Below are positions 1 to 7,066 of a stretch of DNA of 64,000 bases, one piece after another. Below the pieces are notes generated by a model that was given only the letters and a program-made list of their open reading frames with translations, was not told the DNA's origin and ran no database searches. A program made the position numbers and the translations under genes. How positions within the stretch are numbered: the first letter of the stretch is position 1; every line of letters begins with the position of its first letter. The DNA lies in assembly GCA_900554815.1 (NCBI GenBank), contig USIO01000003.1, forward strand, positions 1 to 64,000, read 5' to 3'. This DNA comes from an uncultured Clostridium sp. Lineage in GTDB: Bacteria; Bacillota; Clostridia; TANB77; CAG-508.

Positions 1-199
1 TAATGAATTTGTTATTCACGACATTAAAGTTATTGAAAGTCAAAATGGATTATTCATTGCTATGCCAAGTAGAAAAACTCCAAACGGAGAATTTAAGGAT
101 ATAGCTCATCCAATTAATGCTGAAACTAGAGAGAAAATTCAAAAAGCTATATTAGAAGCTTATGAAGCTCCAGAAACTGAAACAGAATCAGCAGAATAA
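1..199 (+). CDS. spoVG: SpoVG, C-terminal part (truncated by window edge)
   Basis: The window opens inside this gene; the readable frame starts at base 2 and runs to a TAA at 197-199. The translation contains EFVIHDIKVIE and LFIAMPSRKTPNGEFKDIAHP, the characteristic core of SpoVG, a small nucleic-acid-binding regulator involved in sporulation and cell-surface functions in Firmicutes. The tail is acidic (ETETESAE), as usual for the family. The string AACGGA near base 93 spans codons AAC-GGA and is read normally, in contrast to the in-frame CGG sites elsewhere. A strong hairpin terminator follows nine bases after the stop, so transcription probably ends here. Confidence 0.93.
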   Translation, partial: NEFVIHDIKVIESQNGLFIAMPSRKTPNGEFKDIAHPINAETREKIQKAILEAYEAPETETESAE

Positions 200-207
200 T
201 AGATAAA

Positions 208-234
208 AATTGCCAGCAACGCTGGCAATTTTTT
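208..234 (+). terminator. Rho-independent terminator of spoVG
   Basis: Perfect 10-bp stem AATTGCCAGC / GCTGGCAATT with a 3-base loop, followed by a T-run. It lies directly after the spoVG stop and before the end of the convergent minus-strand gene. Confidence 0.93.
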
Positions 235-251
235 GTGTTTGATTGTTCTTC

Positions 252-482
252 TTACTCCTCATCCTCATCGTTTACCTCTAATTTTACATAGAAGGTGTCA
301 GATAAATCGAGGAGCGATTCGAAAGTTTCCTTTGAAACTTCATCTTGGAATTCCATGTAAACTTTTACTCCACCAGGAATAGCTTCTACACTTAGGTAGA
401 AGACGACTAATGCCCGAGAAAACTTTACAAGGAACCCGCTTGTACTGTACCCATAAATGATATAGCACGACGAAGAACGCAT
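252..482 (-). CDS. Small hypothetical protein, foreign-looking, with an in-frame CGG
   Basis: A 76-residue protein of unknown function starting MRSSSCYIIYGYSTSGF and ending in an acidic tail. The ATG at 480-482 is chosen because AAGGAGG lies seven bases upstream; an upstream TTG would sit on top of that site. Codon use (TCG, GTC, TTC, CTC, CGT) is unlike the neighbouring genes and suggests recent transfer. It contains an in-frame CGG at 416-414 (TCT CGG GCA). Unlike in the other genes, a +1 shift here would give Gly-His-stop, so the protein only makes sense if CGG is read as one codon. No homologue is recognised; a non-coding or decayed locus remains possible. Confidence 0.55.
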   Translation of the reverse strand: MRSSSCYIIYGYSTSGFLVKFSRALVVFYLSVEAIPGGVKVYMEFQDEVSKETFESLLDLSDTFYVKLEVNDEDEE

Positions 483-552
483 TTTCAAACCTCCTTACCT
501 ACATATTAGTAGTTAATAAAATAATTATAACATTATTGCATAAAAAATGCAA

Positions 553-582
553 TAAAAACCCCTTTGCCATATATGGCAAAGG
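553..582 (-). terminator. Terminator downstream of the 592-807 gene
   Basis: Perfect inverted repeat CCTTTGCCAT/ATGGCAAAGG around a TA centre at 561-582. On the minus strand it is followed by GGTTTTTATT, the usual form of an intrinsic terminator. It separates the two small minus-strand genes, which therefore appear to be separate transcription units. Confidence 0.8.
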
Positions 583-591
583 TGAAAAACA

Positions 592-807
592 TTAGACTCT
601 TACAAAGTCAATGTTTTCGTGAGAAAGGCTGTCTTCAAATACACTTTTGTTTGAACGGCTGTAAAAGTGTATTTCCATTTCGGCCAATCCGTTCCCGATT
701 GGTTTTGGGCGAAAGTTTGGATTTCTTATTGGAGAAATCTCTCCAATAATTTTCCGTACCATCGCCAGACGAGAACTTTCAATCCAGTACGTTTGTTGAG
801 TAAACAT
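592..807 (-). CDS. Small hypothetical protein, foreign-looking, with an in-frame CGG
   Basis: A 71-residue protein of unknown function beginning MFTQQTYWIESSRLAMVRK. The ATG at 805-807 is preceded by TAGGAGGTCACAAC, a near-perfect ribosome site. A promoter and a small inverted repeat lie upstream and a terminator downstream, so it looks like a complete, independently expressed gene. Codons such as CGT, CTG, GCG and ATCGGG are unusual for this genome. An in-frame CGG at 756-754 (GTA CGG AAA) is followed by a continuous protein-like frame to the stop, whereas a +1 shift would end after ten codons. Together with the gene at 252-482 it is a likely recent import, perhaps from a phage or plasmid; function unknown. 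Confidence 0.6.
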   Translation of the reverse strand: MFTQQTYWIESSRLAMVRKIIGEISPIRNPNFRPKPIGNGLAEMEIHFYSRSNKSVFEDSLSHENIDFVRV

Positions 808-832
808 GTTGTGACCTCCTAATAACTGTTTT

Positions 833-848
833 TTCGCCAATTAGCGAA
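833..848 (-). promoter_or_regulatory. Small inverted repeat between promoter and start of the 592-807 gene
   Basis: TTCGC-caatta-GCGAA lies in the 5' untranslated region between the putative -10 box and the ribosome site. It could be a repressor operator or a short hairpin; nothing further supports either. Confidence 0.4.
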
Positions 849-857
849 CTACTTATT

Positions 858-886
858 ATTATACCACAAAAATAAAAAAAATACAA
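858..886 (-). promoter_or_regulatory. SigA-type promoter for the 592-807 gene
   Basis: Reading the minus strand: TTGTAT, 17-base spacer, TATAAT. The -10 is perfect, the -35 moderate, and the position is suitable for the gene starting at 807. Confidence 0.65.
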
Positions 887-942
887 TATCTGTAAAATAT
901 TATGTATATACATCCAAAATATCAAATATTTTACAAAAATGC

Positions 943-972
943 TTGACATTAACTATATAAGCATTGTATAAT
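943..972 (+). promoter_or_regulatory. Main promoter of the S10 ribosomal-protein operon
   Basis: TTGACA at 943-948 and TATAAT at 967-972, both perfect consensus boxes, with an 18-base spacer. Predicted transcription start is near 979, giving an untranslated leader of about 230 bases before rpsJ. Confidence 0.88.
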
Positions 973-978
973 AATACA

Positions 979-1212
979 GCATGAGTTTAGCGATGAAGTA
1001 TGATGTGGCTACACCTAATAATGGTGGAGGGAACTCATATGGAGTATGTCTTGGCTTAAGACCAGGCGGATAAGTTTGAAAAATATGCACTTATCCTAAG
1101 GTACTGAATTAGTAACTTAGGTAAAAAAATGTCTTAATAAGAAACACGAGGGTGCGTTGATAAGTAAAACTTGCCATATACTGGGAATATTTTTTAAGGA
1201 GGGAAAATTAAT
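979..1212 (+). promoter_or_regulatory. Structured 5' leader of the S10 operon
   Basis: This long leader can form several helices: GAGTT (983) with AACTC near 1035, GGATAAG (1068-1074) with CTTATCC (1090-1096), and CCTAAG (1095-1100) with CTTAGG (1116-1121). The last two share bases 1095-1096 and so compete. S10 leaders in other bacteria often mediate feedback by a ribosomal protein such as L4; that role here is inference. A 30-codon ORF (981-1073, starting MSLAMKYDV) begins almost at the predicted transcript start, without a ribosome site; I do not annotate it as a gene. The leader ends in AAGGAGG before rpsJ. Confidence 0.6.
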
Positions 1213-1542
1213 ATGGCAAAAGCAAACCAAGTTGCAGGAAGCGAAAAAATTAGAATAAGATTAAAAGCTTATGATTATGTTGTTTTAGACCAGTCTGCTG
1301 AAAAAATAGTAGATACTGCTAAAAGAACAGGAGCACAAGTTTCTGGTCCTATTCCACTTCCAACAAAAAGAGAAGTTGTAACTATTTTACGTTCTCCACA
1401 TAAACACAAAGACTCAAGAGAACAATTTGAAATGAGAACACACAAAAGAGTAATCGACATTCTTTATCCAACACAAAAAACAGTTGATAGCCTTATGAAA
1501 TTAGAGTTGCCAGCTGGTGTTGAAATAGAGATTAAATTATAG
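1213..1542 (+). CDS. rpsJ: Ribosomal protein S10
   Basis: First gene of the operon, 109 residues, small-subunit head protein that also pairs with NusB in transcription antitermination in other bacteria. Recognised by IRIRLKAYDYVVLDQSAEKIV and the conserved block GPIPLPTKREVVTILRSPHKHKDSREQFEMRTHKR. It is a few residues longer than the usual length of about 102 because of an extended N-terminus (MAKANQVAGS). The ATG follows AAGGAGGGAAAATTA. The gene carries no in-frame CGG. rplC follows after 61 bases. Confidence 0.98.
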   Translation: MAKANQVAGSEKIRIRLKAYDYVVLDQSAEKIVDTAKRTGAQVSGPIPLPTKREVVTILRSPHKHKDSREQFEMRTHKRVIDILYPTQKTVDSLMKLELPAGVEIEIKL

Positions 1543-1603
1543 TTTAAAAAGAAAAAACCATGCTGATAGTTAATCAGCCAATAGTTAGGAGGAATTATTA
1601 AAC

Positions 1604-2239
1604 ATGAAAAAAGCAATTATAGGAAAAAAATTGGGAATGACACAAATTTTTGGAGAAAAAGGAGTTGTTATTCCTGTTACAGTAATAGAAGCTGGACCAT
1701 GTACAGTTGTACAAGTAAAAACTGAACAAACAGATGGATATAATGCTGTAAAATTAGGTTTTGGAGAAGTAAAAGAAAAACATTTAACAAAGCCAGAAAA
1801 AGGTCAATTTACTAAAATAAAAGTAGAACCTAAAAAACATTTAAGAGAATTTAGACTAGAAGATGTTTCAAATATAGAAGTTGGAAGCCAAATTAATGTA
1901 GGAATATTTACTAAAGGAGATATGGTAGACATTCAAGGTACCACAAAAGGTAAAGGATTCCAAGGCGTTATAAAACGCCATGGACAACATCGTGGACCAA
2001 TGGGTCATGGTTCTATGTACCATAGAAGACCAGGTTCAATGGGACCTACTTCAACACCAGGTAGAGTTTTTAAAGGCAAAAAACTACCAGGGCATATGGG
2101 AAAATTAACAGTTACAATTCAAAACCTAGAAGTTGTAGCAGTTGACCTAGACAAGAATGCAATTTTAGTGAAAGGAAGTATTCCTGGAGCTAAAGGAAGC
2201 ATTGTAAAAATAAAAGATGCTGTTAAGGCAGCAAAATAG
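1604..2239 (+). CDS. rplC: Ribosomal protein L3
   Basis: 211 residues, one of the two primary assembly proteins of the 50S subunit; its central loop reaches toward the peptidyl-transferase centre. Recognised by the N-terminal KKAIIGKKLGMTQIF and the loop signature GTTKGKGFQGVIKRHG followed by HGSMYHRRPGSMG (about residues 110-145). The ATG is preceded by AGGAGGAATTATTAAAC. Length and motif order are normal, with no frame disruption. Confidence 0.98.
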   Translation: MKKAIIGKKLGMTQIFGEKGVVIPVTVIEAGPCTVVQVKTEQTDGYNAVKLGFGEVKEKHLTKPEKGQFTKIKVEPKKHLREFRLEDVSNIEVGSQINVGIFTKGDMVDIQGTTKGKGFQGVIKRHGQHRGPMGHGSMYHRRPGSMGPTSTPGRVFKGKKLPGHMGKLTVTIQNLEVVAVDLDKNAILVKGSIPGAKGSIVKIKDAVKAAK

Positions 2240-2264
2240 AGGTTGACGAAAGGAGGAAAAGAAA

Positions 2265-2888
2265 ATGCCTAAAATAGATGTATATAATATGGAAGGAAAA
2301 AAAGTTAGTGATATTGATTTAAAAGAAGAAATATTTGGAATTGTTCCAAACGAAACAGTAGTACATACCGTAGTAACTAACTACCTTGCAAATCAAAGAC
2401 AAGGAACACAAAGTACAAAAACAAGAGCCGAAGTTTCTGGTGGTGGAAAAAAACCATGGAGACAAAAGGGAACAGGACGTGCTAGACAAGGAAGCATTAG
2501 AGCTCCTCACTGGATTAAAGGTGGTGTTGCTTTAGGACCAAAACCACGTTCATATAATTATAGAGTAAACAAAAAAGAAAAAAGACTAGCAGTTAAATCT
2601 GTATTAAGCTCTAAAATATTAGAAAATGAATTAGTTGTTTTAGACAAAATTGAATTTAATGAAATTAAAACAAAAAATATGGTAAAAGTATTAAACAACT
2701 TAAAAATAGAAGGAAAAGCTTTAATCGTATTGCCAGAAAAAAACGATAATGTACAGCTATCTAGTAGAAATATTGAAGGTATAAAAACAAGTTTAGTAAG
2801 TACAATTAATGCATACGAACTATTAAATTATACTAAATTAATTCTTACAGTAGATGCTGTTAAGAAATTAGAGGAGGTGTATGCATAA
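2265..2888 (+). CDS. rplD: Ribosomal protein L4
   Basis: 207 residues. L4 lines the nascent-peptide tunnel and in several bacteria also autoregulates the S10 operon. The extended tunnel loop is visible as EVSGGGKKPWRQKGTGRARQGS at about residues 55-77, followed by PHWIKGGVALGPKPR. The start follows GGAGGAAAAGAAA. The stop codon overlaps the rplW start (TAATG), indicating translational coupling. Confidence 0.98.
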   Translation: MPKIDVYNMEGKKVSDIDLKEEIFGIVPNETVVHTVVTNYLANQRQGTQSTKTRAEVSGGGKKPWRQKGTGRARQGSIRAPHWIKGGVALGPKPRSYNYRVNKKEKRLAVKSVLSSKILENELVVLDKIEFNEIKTKNMVKVLNNLKIEGKALIVLPEKNDNVQLSSRNIEGIKTSLVSTINAYELLNYTKLILTVDAVKKLEEVYA

Positions 2889-3233
2889 TGAAACCAGAAG
2901 ACATTATTATAAAACCAATTATTACTGAAAAAAGTAGTAGTGGAATTCAACAAGGTAGATACACCTTTGAAGTAGCTAAAAAAGCTACAAAAATTCAAAT
3001 AGCTGATGCTGTGGAAAAACTTTTTGAAGTAAAAGTTTTAAAAGTAAATACAATTAATGTAAGAGGAAAAGAAAAAAGAGTTGGAGTTCATGTGGGTAAA
3101 ACATCAGACTGGAAAAAAGCAATTGTAACAATAGACACAAATCCACGGAGATGCAGTTTATTTGAGTAAAGGTGGAAAAGAAGAAAAAGTTTCTAAAAAA
3201 TATAAAAATTCAATTGAGGAAATAAACATTTAA
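2888..3233 (+). CDS. rplW: Ribosomal protein L23, decoded through one CGG +1 site
   Basis: L23 lies at the exit of the 50S tunnel and docks SRP and trigger factor. The first frame reads KPEDIIIKPIITEKSSSG and runs normally to residue 86, then meets an in-frame CGG at 3146. Without a shift the product ends at 3169 with the non-family tail RRCSLFE. Skipping the C gives GDAVYLSKGGKEEKVSKKYKNSIEEINI and a stop at 3231-3233, which matches the usual clostridial L23 C-terminus (YL-KGGKE-...-KKYK-SIEE). The merged protein is about 114 residues. L23 is essential, so the shift must be decoded or be a sequence artefact. Confidence 0.93.
3146..3148 (+). other. CGG +1 recoding site in rplW
   Basis: Codons CCA CGG AGA; skipping the C gives CCA GGA GAT and restores L23. 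Unshifted reading stops after eight codons. Confidence 0.85.
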
Positions 3234-3307
3234 TTAAAAAGCTTATACAAATTGCAACACATTAAAATTAGCGAGAAACAACTCGGAAAATAAAAAATAT
3301 CTGTTAT

Positions 3308-3328
3308 ACGGAGCAGGAAAAATTCCGT
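3308..3328 (+). promoter_or_regulatory. Hairpin in the rplW-rplB spacer
   Basis: The 115-base spacer between rplW and rplB contains ACGGA-gcaggaaaaat-TCCGT just upstream of the rplB ribosome site. No T-run follows, so it is not an obvious terminator; it could be a processing or regulatory stem. No other feature is seen in this spacer. Confidence 0.35.
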
Positions 3329-3348
3329 AAATGAAAGGAGAAAATAAA

Positions 3349-4176
3349 ATGCCAGTAAAACACTTTAGACCAATTACTCCATCAACTAGAAACATGACAG
3401 TACTAGACTATAGCGAAATTACTAAAAAAACACCAGAAAAAACTTTATTAACAACAAAAAAGAAAAAATCTGGTAGAAATAATTATGGTAGAATTACTGT
3501 TAGACATCAAGGTGGAGGAAATAGACAAAAATATAGAATTGTAGATTTTAAACGTAGAAAAGATAACATGAAAGCAACTGTTATTGGAATTGAATATGAT
3601 CCCAATAGAAGCGCAAACATTGCTTTAATCCAATATGAAGATGGACAAAAATCTTATATTTTAGCTCCATTAGGGCTAAAAGATGGAGACGAAGTAATTT
3701 CTGGAGAAAATGTAGACATTAAAATAGGAAACTGCTTACCAATAAAAAATATACCAGTAGGTACAATGATTCATAATATAGAATTAAATCCTGGTCAGGG
3801 AGGAAAAATGGTAAGAGCTGCTGGTGGAGAAGCACAACTAATGGCAAAAGAAGGAAAATATGCACATATTAGACTAGCTTCCGGAGAAATGAGACTTGTT
3901 TTAGCTGTTTGCAGAGCAACAATTGGAACAATTGGAAACACAGATTACGAAAACGTAAAATTAGGAAAAGCAGGTCGTACAAGACATTTAGGAATAAGAC
4001 CTACAGTTAGAGGTTCTGTAATGAACCCAGTTGACCACCCTCATGGTGGTGGAGAAGGTAGAGCCCCAGTAGGACACGCAGGTCCACTTACACCTTGGGG
4101 AAAACCAGCACTTGGATATAAAACAAGAAAGAAAAACAAACCTTCAAACAAATTAATCGTTAAGAGAAGAAAATAG
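3349..4176 (+). CDS. rplB: Ribosomal protein L2
   Basis: 275 residues, needed for subunit association and peptidyl transfer. Recognised by the N-terminus MPVKHFRPITPSTRNMTVLD, the RNA-binding region GRNNYGRITVRHQGGG, and the C-terminal VMNPVDHPHGGGEGRAPVG-containing region with the conserved histidine. The ATG at 3349 follows AAAGGAGAAAATAAA; an ATG 18 bases upstream overlaps that site and is rejected. TCCGGA at about 3880 spans codons TCC-GGA and is read normally, an internal control for the frame-specific CGG effect. Confidence 0.98.
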   Translation: MPVKHFRPITPSTRNMTVLDYSEITKKTPEKTLLTTKKKKSGRNNYGRITVRHQGGGNRQKYRIVDFKRRKDNMKATVIGIEYDPNRSANIALIQYEDGQKSYILAPLGLKDGDEVISGENVDIKIGNCLPIKNIPVGTMIHNIELNPGQGGKMVRAAGGEAQLMAKEGKYAHIRLASGEMRLVLAVCRATIGTIGNTDYENVKLGKAGRTRHLGIRPTVRGSVMNPVDHPHGGGEGRAPVGHAGPLTPWGKPALGYKTRKKNKPSNKLIVKRRK

Positions 4177-4197
4177 AATAAAAGGAGGAAATAATAA

Positions 4198-4476
4198 ATG
4201 TCAAGATCAAGCAAAAAAAAGCCATTTGTAGCACCTGAGCTATTAAAAAGAATTGATGCTATGAATGAAACAGGTAAAAAAGAAGTATTAAAAACTTGGT
4301 CAAGAGCATCTACAATATATCCACAAATGGTTGGACATACAATAGCTGTTCATGATGGAAGAAAACATGTACCTATTTATATAACAGAAGAAATGATAGG
4401 ACATAAATTAGGGGAATTTGCTCCTACAAGAACATTTAAAGGTCATAGTGGAGAAAAAGCAACCACAGTTAAATAA
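4198..4476 (+). CDS. rpsS: Ribosomal protein S19
   Basis: 92 residues, small-subunit head protein that works with S13. Recognised by SRSSKKKPFVAPELLKRI, TWSRASTIYPQMVGHTIAVHDGRKHVPIYI and LGEFAPTRTFKGH. Ribosome site AAAGGAGGAAATAATAA. Tight spacing to rplB (21 bases) and rplV (17 bases) within the operon. Confidence 0.98.
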   Translation: MSRSSKKKPFVAPELLKRIDAMNETGKKEVLKTWSRASTIYPQMVGHTIAVHDGRKHVPIYITEEMIGHKLGEFAPTRTFKGHSGEKATTVK

Positions 4477-4493
4477 TAAAGGAGGAAAATAAA

Positions 4494-4862
4494 GTGGCAG
4501 ATAATAATGAAACAATCCAAACTATTACCGAAGCTAAAGCTATATTAAAATATGCTAGAATTTCAAGCAGAAAAGTAAAAATTGTAGCAGATTTAGTAAG
4601 AGGTAAAAATGTTGATGAAGCAATGGCTATTATTAAGTATACTCCAAAGGCATCTTCAAAAATTTTAGAAAAGTTGTTAGCTTCAGCTATTGCTAATGCT
4701 GAAAATAATCATTATATGAAAAGAGCAAATCTATATATTGCACAAATATATGCAAATCAAGGACCAACACTAAAAAGAATTAGACCAGCAGCAAAAGGTT
4801 CAGCAGTTAGAATTAGAAAAAGAACAAGTCATATAACAATCGTATTGAGAGAAAGAGTGTAA
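4494..4862 (+). CDS. rplV: Ribosomal protein L22
   Basis: 122 residues, large-subunit protein whose beta-hairpin lines the exit tunnel. Recognised by KAILKYARISSRKVKIVADLVRGKNVDEAMAIIKYTPKAS and the C-terminal hairpin PAAKGSAVRIRKRTSHITIVLRE. It starts with GTG after AAAGGAGGAAAATAAA. The extra N-terminal residues before AKAILKYAR are somewhat longer than in Bacillus. Confidence 0.97.
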   Translation: MADNNETIQTITEAKAILKYARISSRKVKIVADLVRGKNVDEAMAIIKYTPKASSKILEKLLASAIANAENNHYMKRANLYIAQIYANQGPTLKRIRPAAKGSAVRIRKRTSHITIVLRERV

Positions 4863-4884
4863 AAGAAAGGAGGATTTATTTAGT

Positions 4885-5547
4885 ATGGGACAAAAAATGC
4901 ATCCACACGGATTAAGAATAGGAGTTATTAAAGATTGGAACTCAAAATGGTATGCAGATAAAAAACAATATAGTGAATACTTAGTAGAAGACCATAAAAT
5001 TCGTGAATATGTAAAGAAAAAATTATTTGTAGCAGGTATTTCAAAAATTGAAATTGAAAGAACTGTAAAATTAGTTAAGGTTAATGTTTATACTGCAAAA
5101 CCAGGATTAGTAATTGGAAAAGGTGGAAACTTAGCCGATACTTTAAAAGAAGAATTAAAGAAAATGTTAGGAAAAGAAGTTAATTTAAATATTATTGAGG
5201 TAAAATCAATAGATTTAGATGCTCAATTAGTTGCAGAAAATATTGCAAACCAACTTGAAAGAAGAATATCATTTAGAAGAGCAATGAAACAATGCATGCA
5301 AAAAACTATTAAAGCAGGAGCTCTAGGAATTAAAACATCTGTATCTGGAAGACTAGGTGGAGCTGATATGGCAAGAACAGAATTCTACAAAGAAGGTACT
5401 ATTCCACTTCAAACATTAAGAGCAGATATTGATTATGGGTTTGCGGAAGCTGATACAACTTATGGAAAAATAGGTGTAAAAGTTTGGATATACAAAGGTG
5501 AAATACTAAAACCTAAAAAAGTTAAAACTGAAGGAGGGGAAAAATAA
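4885..5547 (+). CDS. rpsC: Ribosomal protein S3
   Basis: 220 residues, mRNA-entry protein of the 30S subunit. The type II KH domain is visible as AKPGLVIGKGGNLADTLKEEL (about residues 71-90); the C-terminal domain has GRLGGADMARTEFYKEGTIPLQTLRADIDYGFAEA. The start follows AAAGGAGGATTTATTTAGT. CAC-GGA and GCG-GAA junctions create out-of-frame CGG strings that are read normally. The stop overlaps the start of rplP by one base. Confidence 0.98.
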   Translation: MGQKMHPHGLRIGVIKDWNSKWYADKKQYSEYLVEDHKIREYVKKKLFVAGISKIEIERTVKLVKVNVYTAKPGLVIGKGGNLADTLKEELKKMLGKEVNLNIIEVKSIDLDAQLVAENIANQLERRISFRRAMKQCMQKTIKAGALGIKTSVSGRLGGADMARTEFYKEGTIPLQTLRADIDYGFAEADTTYGKIGVKVWIYKGEILKPKKVKTEGGEK

Positions 5548-5990
5548 TGCCAGTAATGCCAAAAAGAACAAAATATAGAAAAATGCAAAAGGGTAGAATG
5601 AGAGGTAAAGCTTCAAGAGGCAATTATGTAAGTGAAGGCGAATATGGAATTCAAGCATTAGAAGCAGGCTGGATTACAGCTAACCAAATTGAAGCTGCTC
5701 GTATTGCAATGACACGTTTCATTAAAAGAGGCGGAAAAGTTTGGATAAAAATATTCCCTGATAAACCTATTACCAAAAAACCAGCAGAAACTCGTATGGG
5801 AAGTGGGAAAGGAAATCCAGAATATTGGGTAGCAGTAGTAAAACCAGGTAGAGTAATGTTCGAAATAGCAGGTATTCCAGAAGAAACTGCAAAAGAAGCA
5901 TTAAGATTAGCAATGCACAAACTACCAATAAAAACCAAATTTGTTAGCAAAGAAAATGAAATAGGTGGTGATAATGATGAAGATAAGTAA
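5547..5990 (+). CDS. rplP: Ribosomal protein L16
   Basis: 147 residues, binds near the A site and central protuberance of the 50S subunit. Recognised by MPKRTKYRKMQKGRMRGKASRG and GSGKGNPEYWVAVVKPGRVMFEIAG. The first ATG overlaps the rpsC stop (TAATG); an internal ATG nine bases later (MPKRT) is the more usual family start, so the exact start is uncertain. The C-terminus overlaps rpmC by 14 bases. Confidence 0.96.
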   Translation: MPVMPKRTKYRKMQKGRMRGKASRGNYVSEGEYGIQALEAGWITANQIEAARIAMTRFIKRGGKVWIKIFPDKPITKKPAETRMGSGKGNPEYWVAVVKPGRVMFEIAGIPEETAKEALRLAMHKLPIKTKFVSKENEIGGDNDEDK

Positions 5991-6171
5991 AATAAGAGAA
6001 ATGTCTTCACCAGAACTAGAGAAAGAATTAGGAGAATTAAAAACAGAATTATTTAAGCTAAGATTTTCTCTAGCAACAAATGGATTAGATAATCCATTGA
6101 AAATTAAAGAGGTAAGAAGAGATATTGCAAAAATAAAAACTGTATTAAGAGAAAGAGAATTAGCTAATTAA
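5977..6171 (+). CDS. rpmC: Ribosomal protein L29
   Basis: 64 residues beginning MKISKIREMSSPELEKELGELKTELFKLRFSLATNGLDNPLKI, the two-helix L29 fold near the tunnel exit beside L23. The gene overlaps the end of rplP. Two adjacent ATGs (5974 and 5977) are possible; 5977 gives the normal family N-terminus and better spacing from AGGTGG. Confidence 0.94.
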   Translation: MKISKIREMSSPELEKELGELKTELFKLRFSLATNGLDNPLKIKEVRRDIAKIKTVLRERELAN

Positions 6172-6248
6172 ACTTTTATATTTAAAACATAAAATTTTTA
6201 AAGTTTAATTAAAATTCTTATATCCGAAAATAGAAAGGAGAAGATAAA

Positions 6249-6515
6249 ATGGCTGAAAAGAGAAATCTTCGCAAGGTTATGATTGGTACTGTTACATCAG
6301 ACAAAATGGATAAAACTGTAGTAGTAGCAGTACAAACTAGTGTTAAGCATCCAATGTATAAGAAAATTGTAAAAAGAACTTATAAACTAAAAGCACATGA
6401 TGAAGAAAATGCTTGCAAAGTTGGAGATAAAGTAAAAGTAATGGAAACTAGACCACTTTCTAAAGATAAAAGATGGAGAGTAGTCGAAATTGTAGAAAAG
6501 GCAGTAATAAAATAA
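6249..6515 (+). CDS. rpsQ: Ribosomal protein S17
   Basis: 88 residues, primary 16S rRNA-binding OB-fold protein. Recognised by RKVMIGTVTSDKMDKTVVVAVQTSVKHPMYKKIVKRTYKLKAHDEEN and the terminal METRPLSKDKRWRVVEIVEKAV. Start follows AGAAAGGAGAAGATAAA. The 77-base spacer after rpmC is AT-rich and holds nothing clear. Confidence 0.98.
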   Translation: MAEKRNLRKVMIGTVTSDKMDKTVVVAVQTSVKHPMYKKIVKRTYKLKAHDEENACKVGDKVKVMETRPLSKDKRWRVVEIVEKAVIK

Positions 6516-6547
6516 GATTCTTAAAAATAGGTAGAGAGGAGAAAGTT

Positions 6548-6916
6548 ATGGTACAGCAACAATCAATATTAAAAGTAGCTGATAATACTGGCGCAAAAGA
6601 AATTATGTGTATTAGATGCTTAGGCGGATCACATAGAAAAGTTGCCAGAATAGGTGATGTTATTATTGCATCAGTAAAAAATGCATCTCCACTTGGAATG
6701 GTAAAAAAAGGAGATGTAGTAAAAGCTGTTGTAGTTAGAACAAAATATCCTACAAAAAGACCAGATGGGTCATATATTAGATTTGATGAAAATGCAGCTG
6801 TTATTATACGTGATGATGGAAATCCAAGAGGAACACGTATATTTGGACCTGTAGCAAGAGAACTTAGAGACAAAGAATATATGAAAATTTTATCTCTTGC
6901 ACCAGAAGTATTATAA
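6548..6916 (+). CDS. rplN: Ribosomal protein L14
   Basis: 122 residues, contacts 16S rRNA in an intersubunit bridge. Recognised by MVQQQSILKVADNTGAKEIMCIRCLGGSHRKVARIGDVI and PRGTRIFGPVARELRDKEYMKILSLAPEVL. The ATG at 6548 is the family start and has GAGAGGAGAAAGTT before it; the open frame extends further upstream but overlaps rpsQ. TTA GGC GGA is read in frame normally. Confidence 0.98.
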   Translation: MVQQQSILKVADNTGAKEIMCIRCLGGSHRKVARIGDVIIASVKNASPLGMVKKGDVVKAVVVRTKYPTKRPDGSYIRFDENAAVIIRDDGNPRGTRIFGPVARELRDKEYMKILSLAPEVL

Positions 6917-6928
6917 TTAATGTAAGAG

Positions 6929-7038
6929 GTCAGAAATCAGAGGTTTTGAAGACCTGCTACTATAAAAAAATTAAATATATAAAAAAGAAGTCAGCAATTT
7001 ATTAAAATATGTTTCAGACATCTGATTTCTGACTTCTT
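6929..7038. repeat. Nested, mutually exclusive inverted repeats between rplN and rplX
   Basis: The 150-base rplN-rplX spacer contains GTCAGAAATCAGA (6929-6941) and its exact complement TCTGATTTCTGAC (7021-7033), and a second pair AAGAAGTCAG (6985-6994) with CTGACTTCTT (7029-7038). The two right arms overlap at 7029-7033, so only one helix can form at a time. A small AGGTC/GACCT stem lies at 6927-6955. This could be an attenuator-like switch or a palindromic repeat element inserted in the operon. Confidence 0.6.
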
Positions 7039-7066
7039 CTTAAAGAGTGAAATTGAGGTGAAATAA

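Noticed and set aside
981..1073. Thirty-codon ORF in the S10 leader as a gene
   Set aside because: No ribosome site, begins at the predicted transcript start, and its bases are used by the leader helices.
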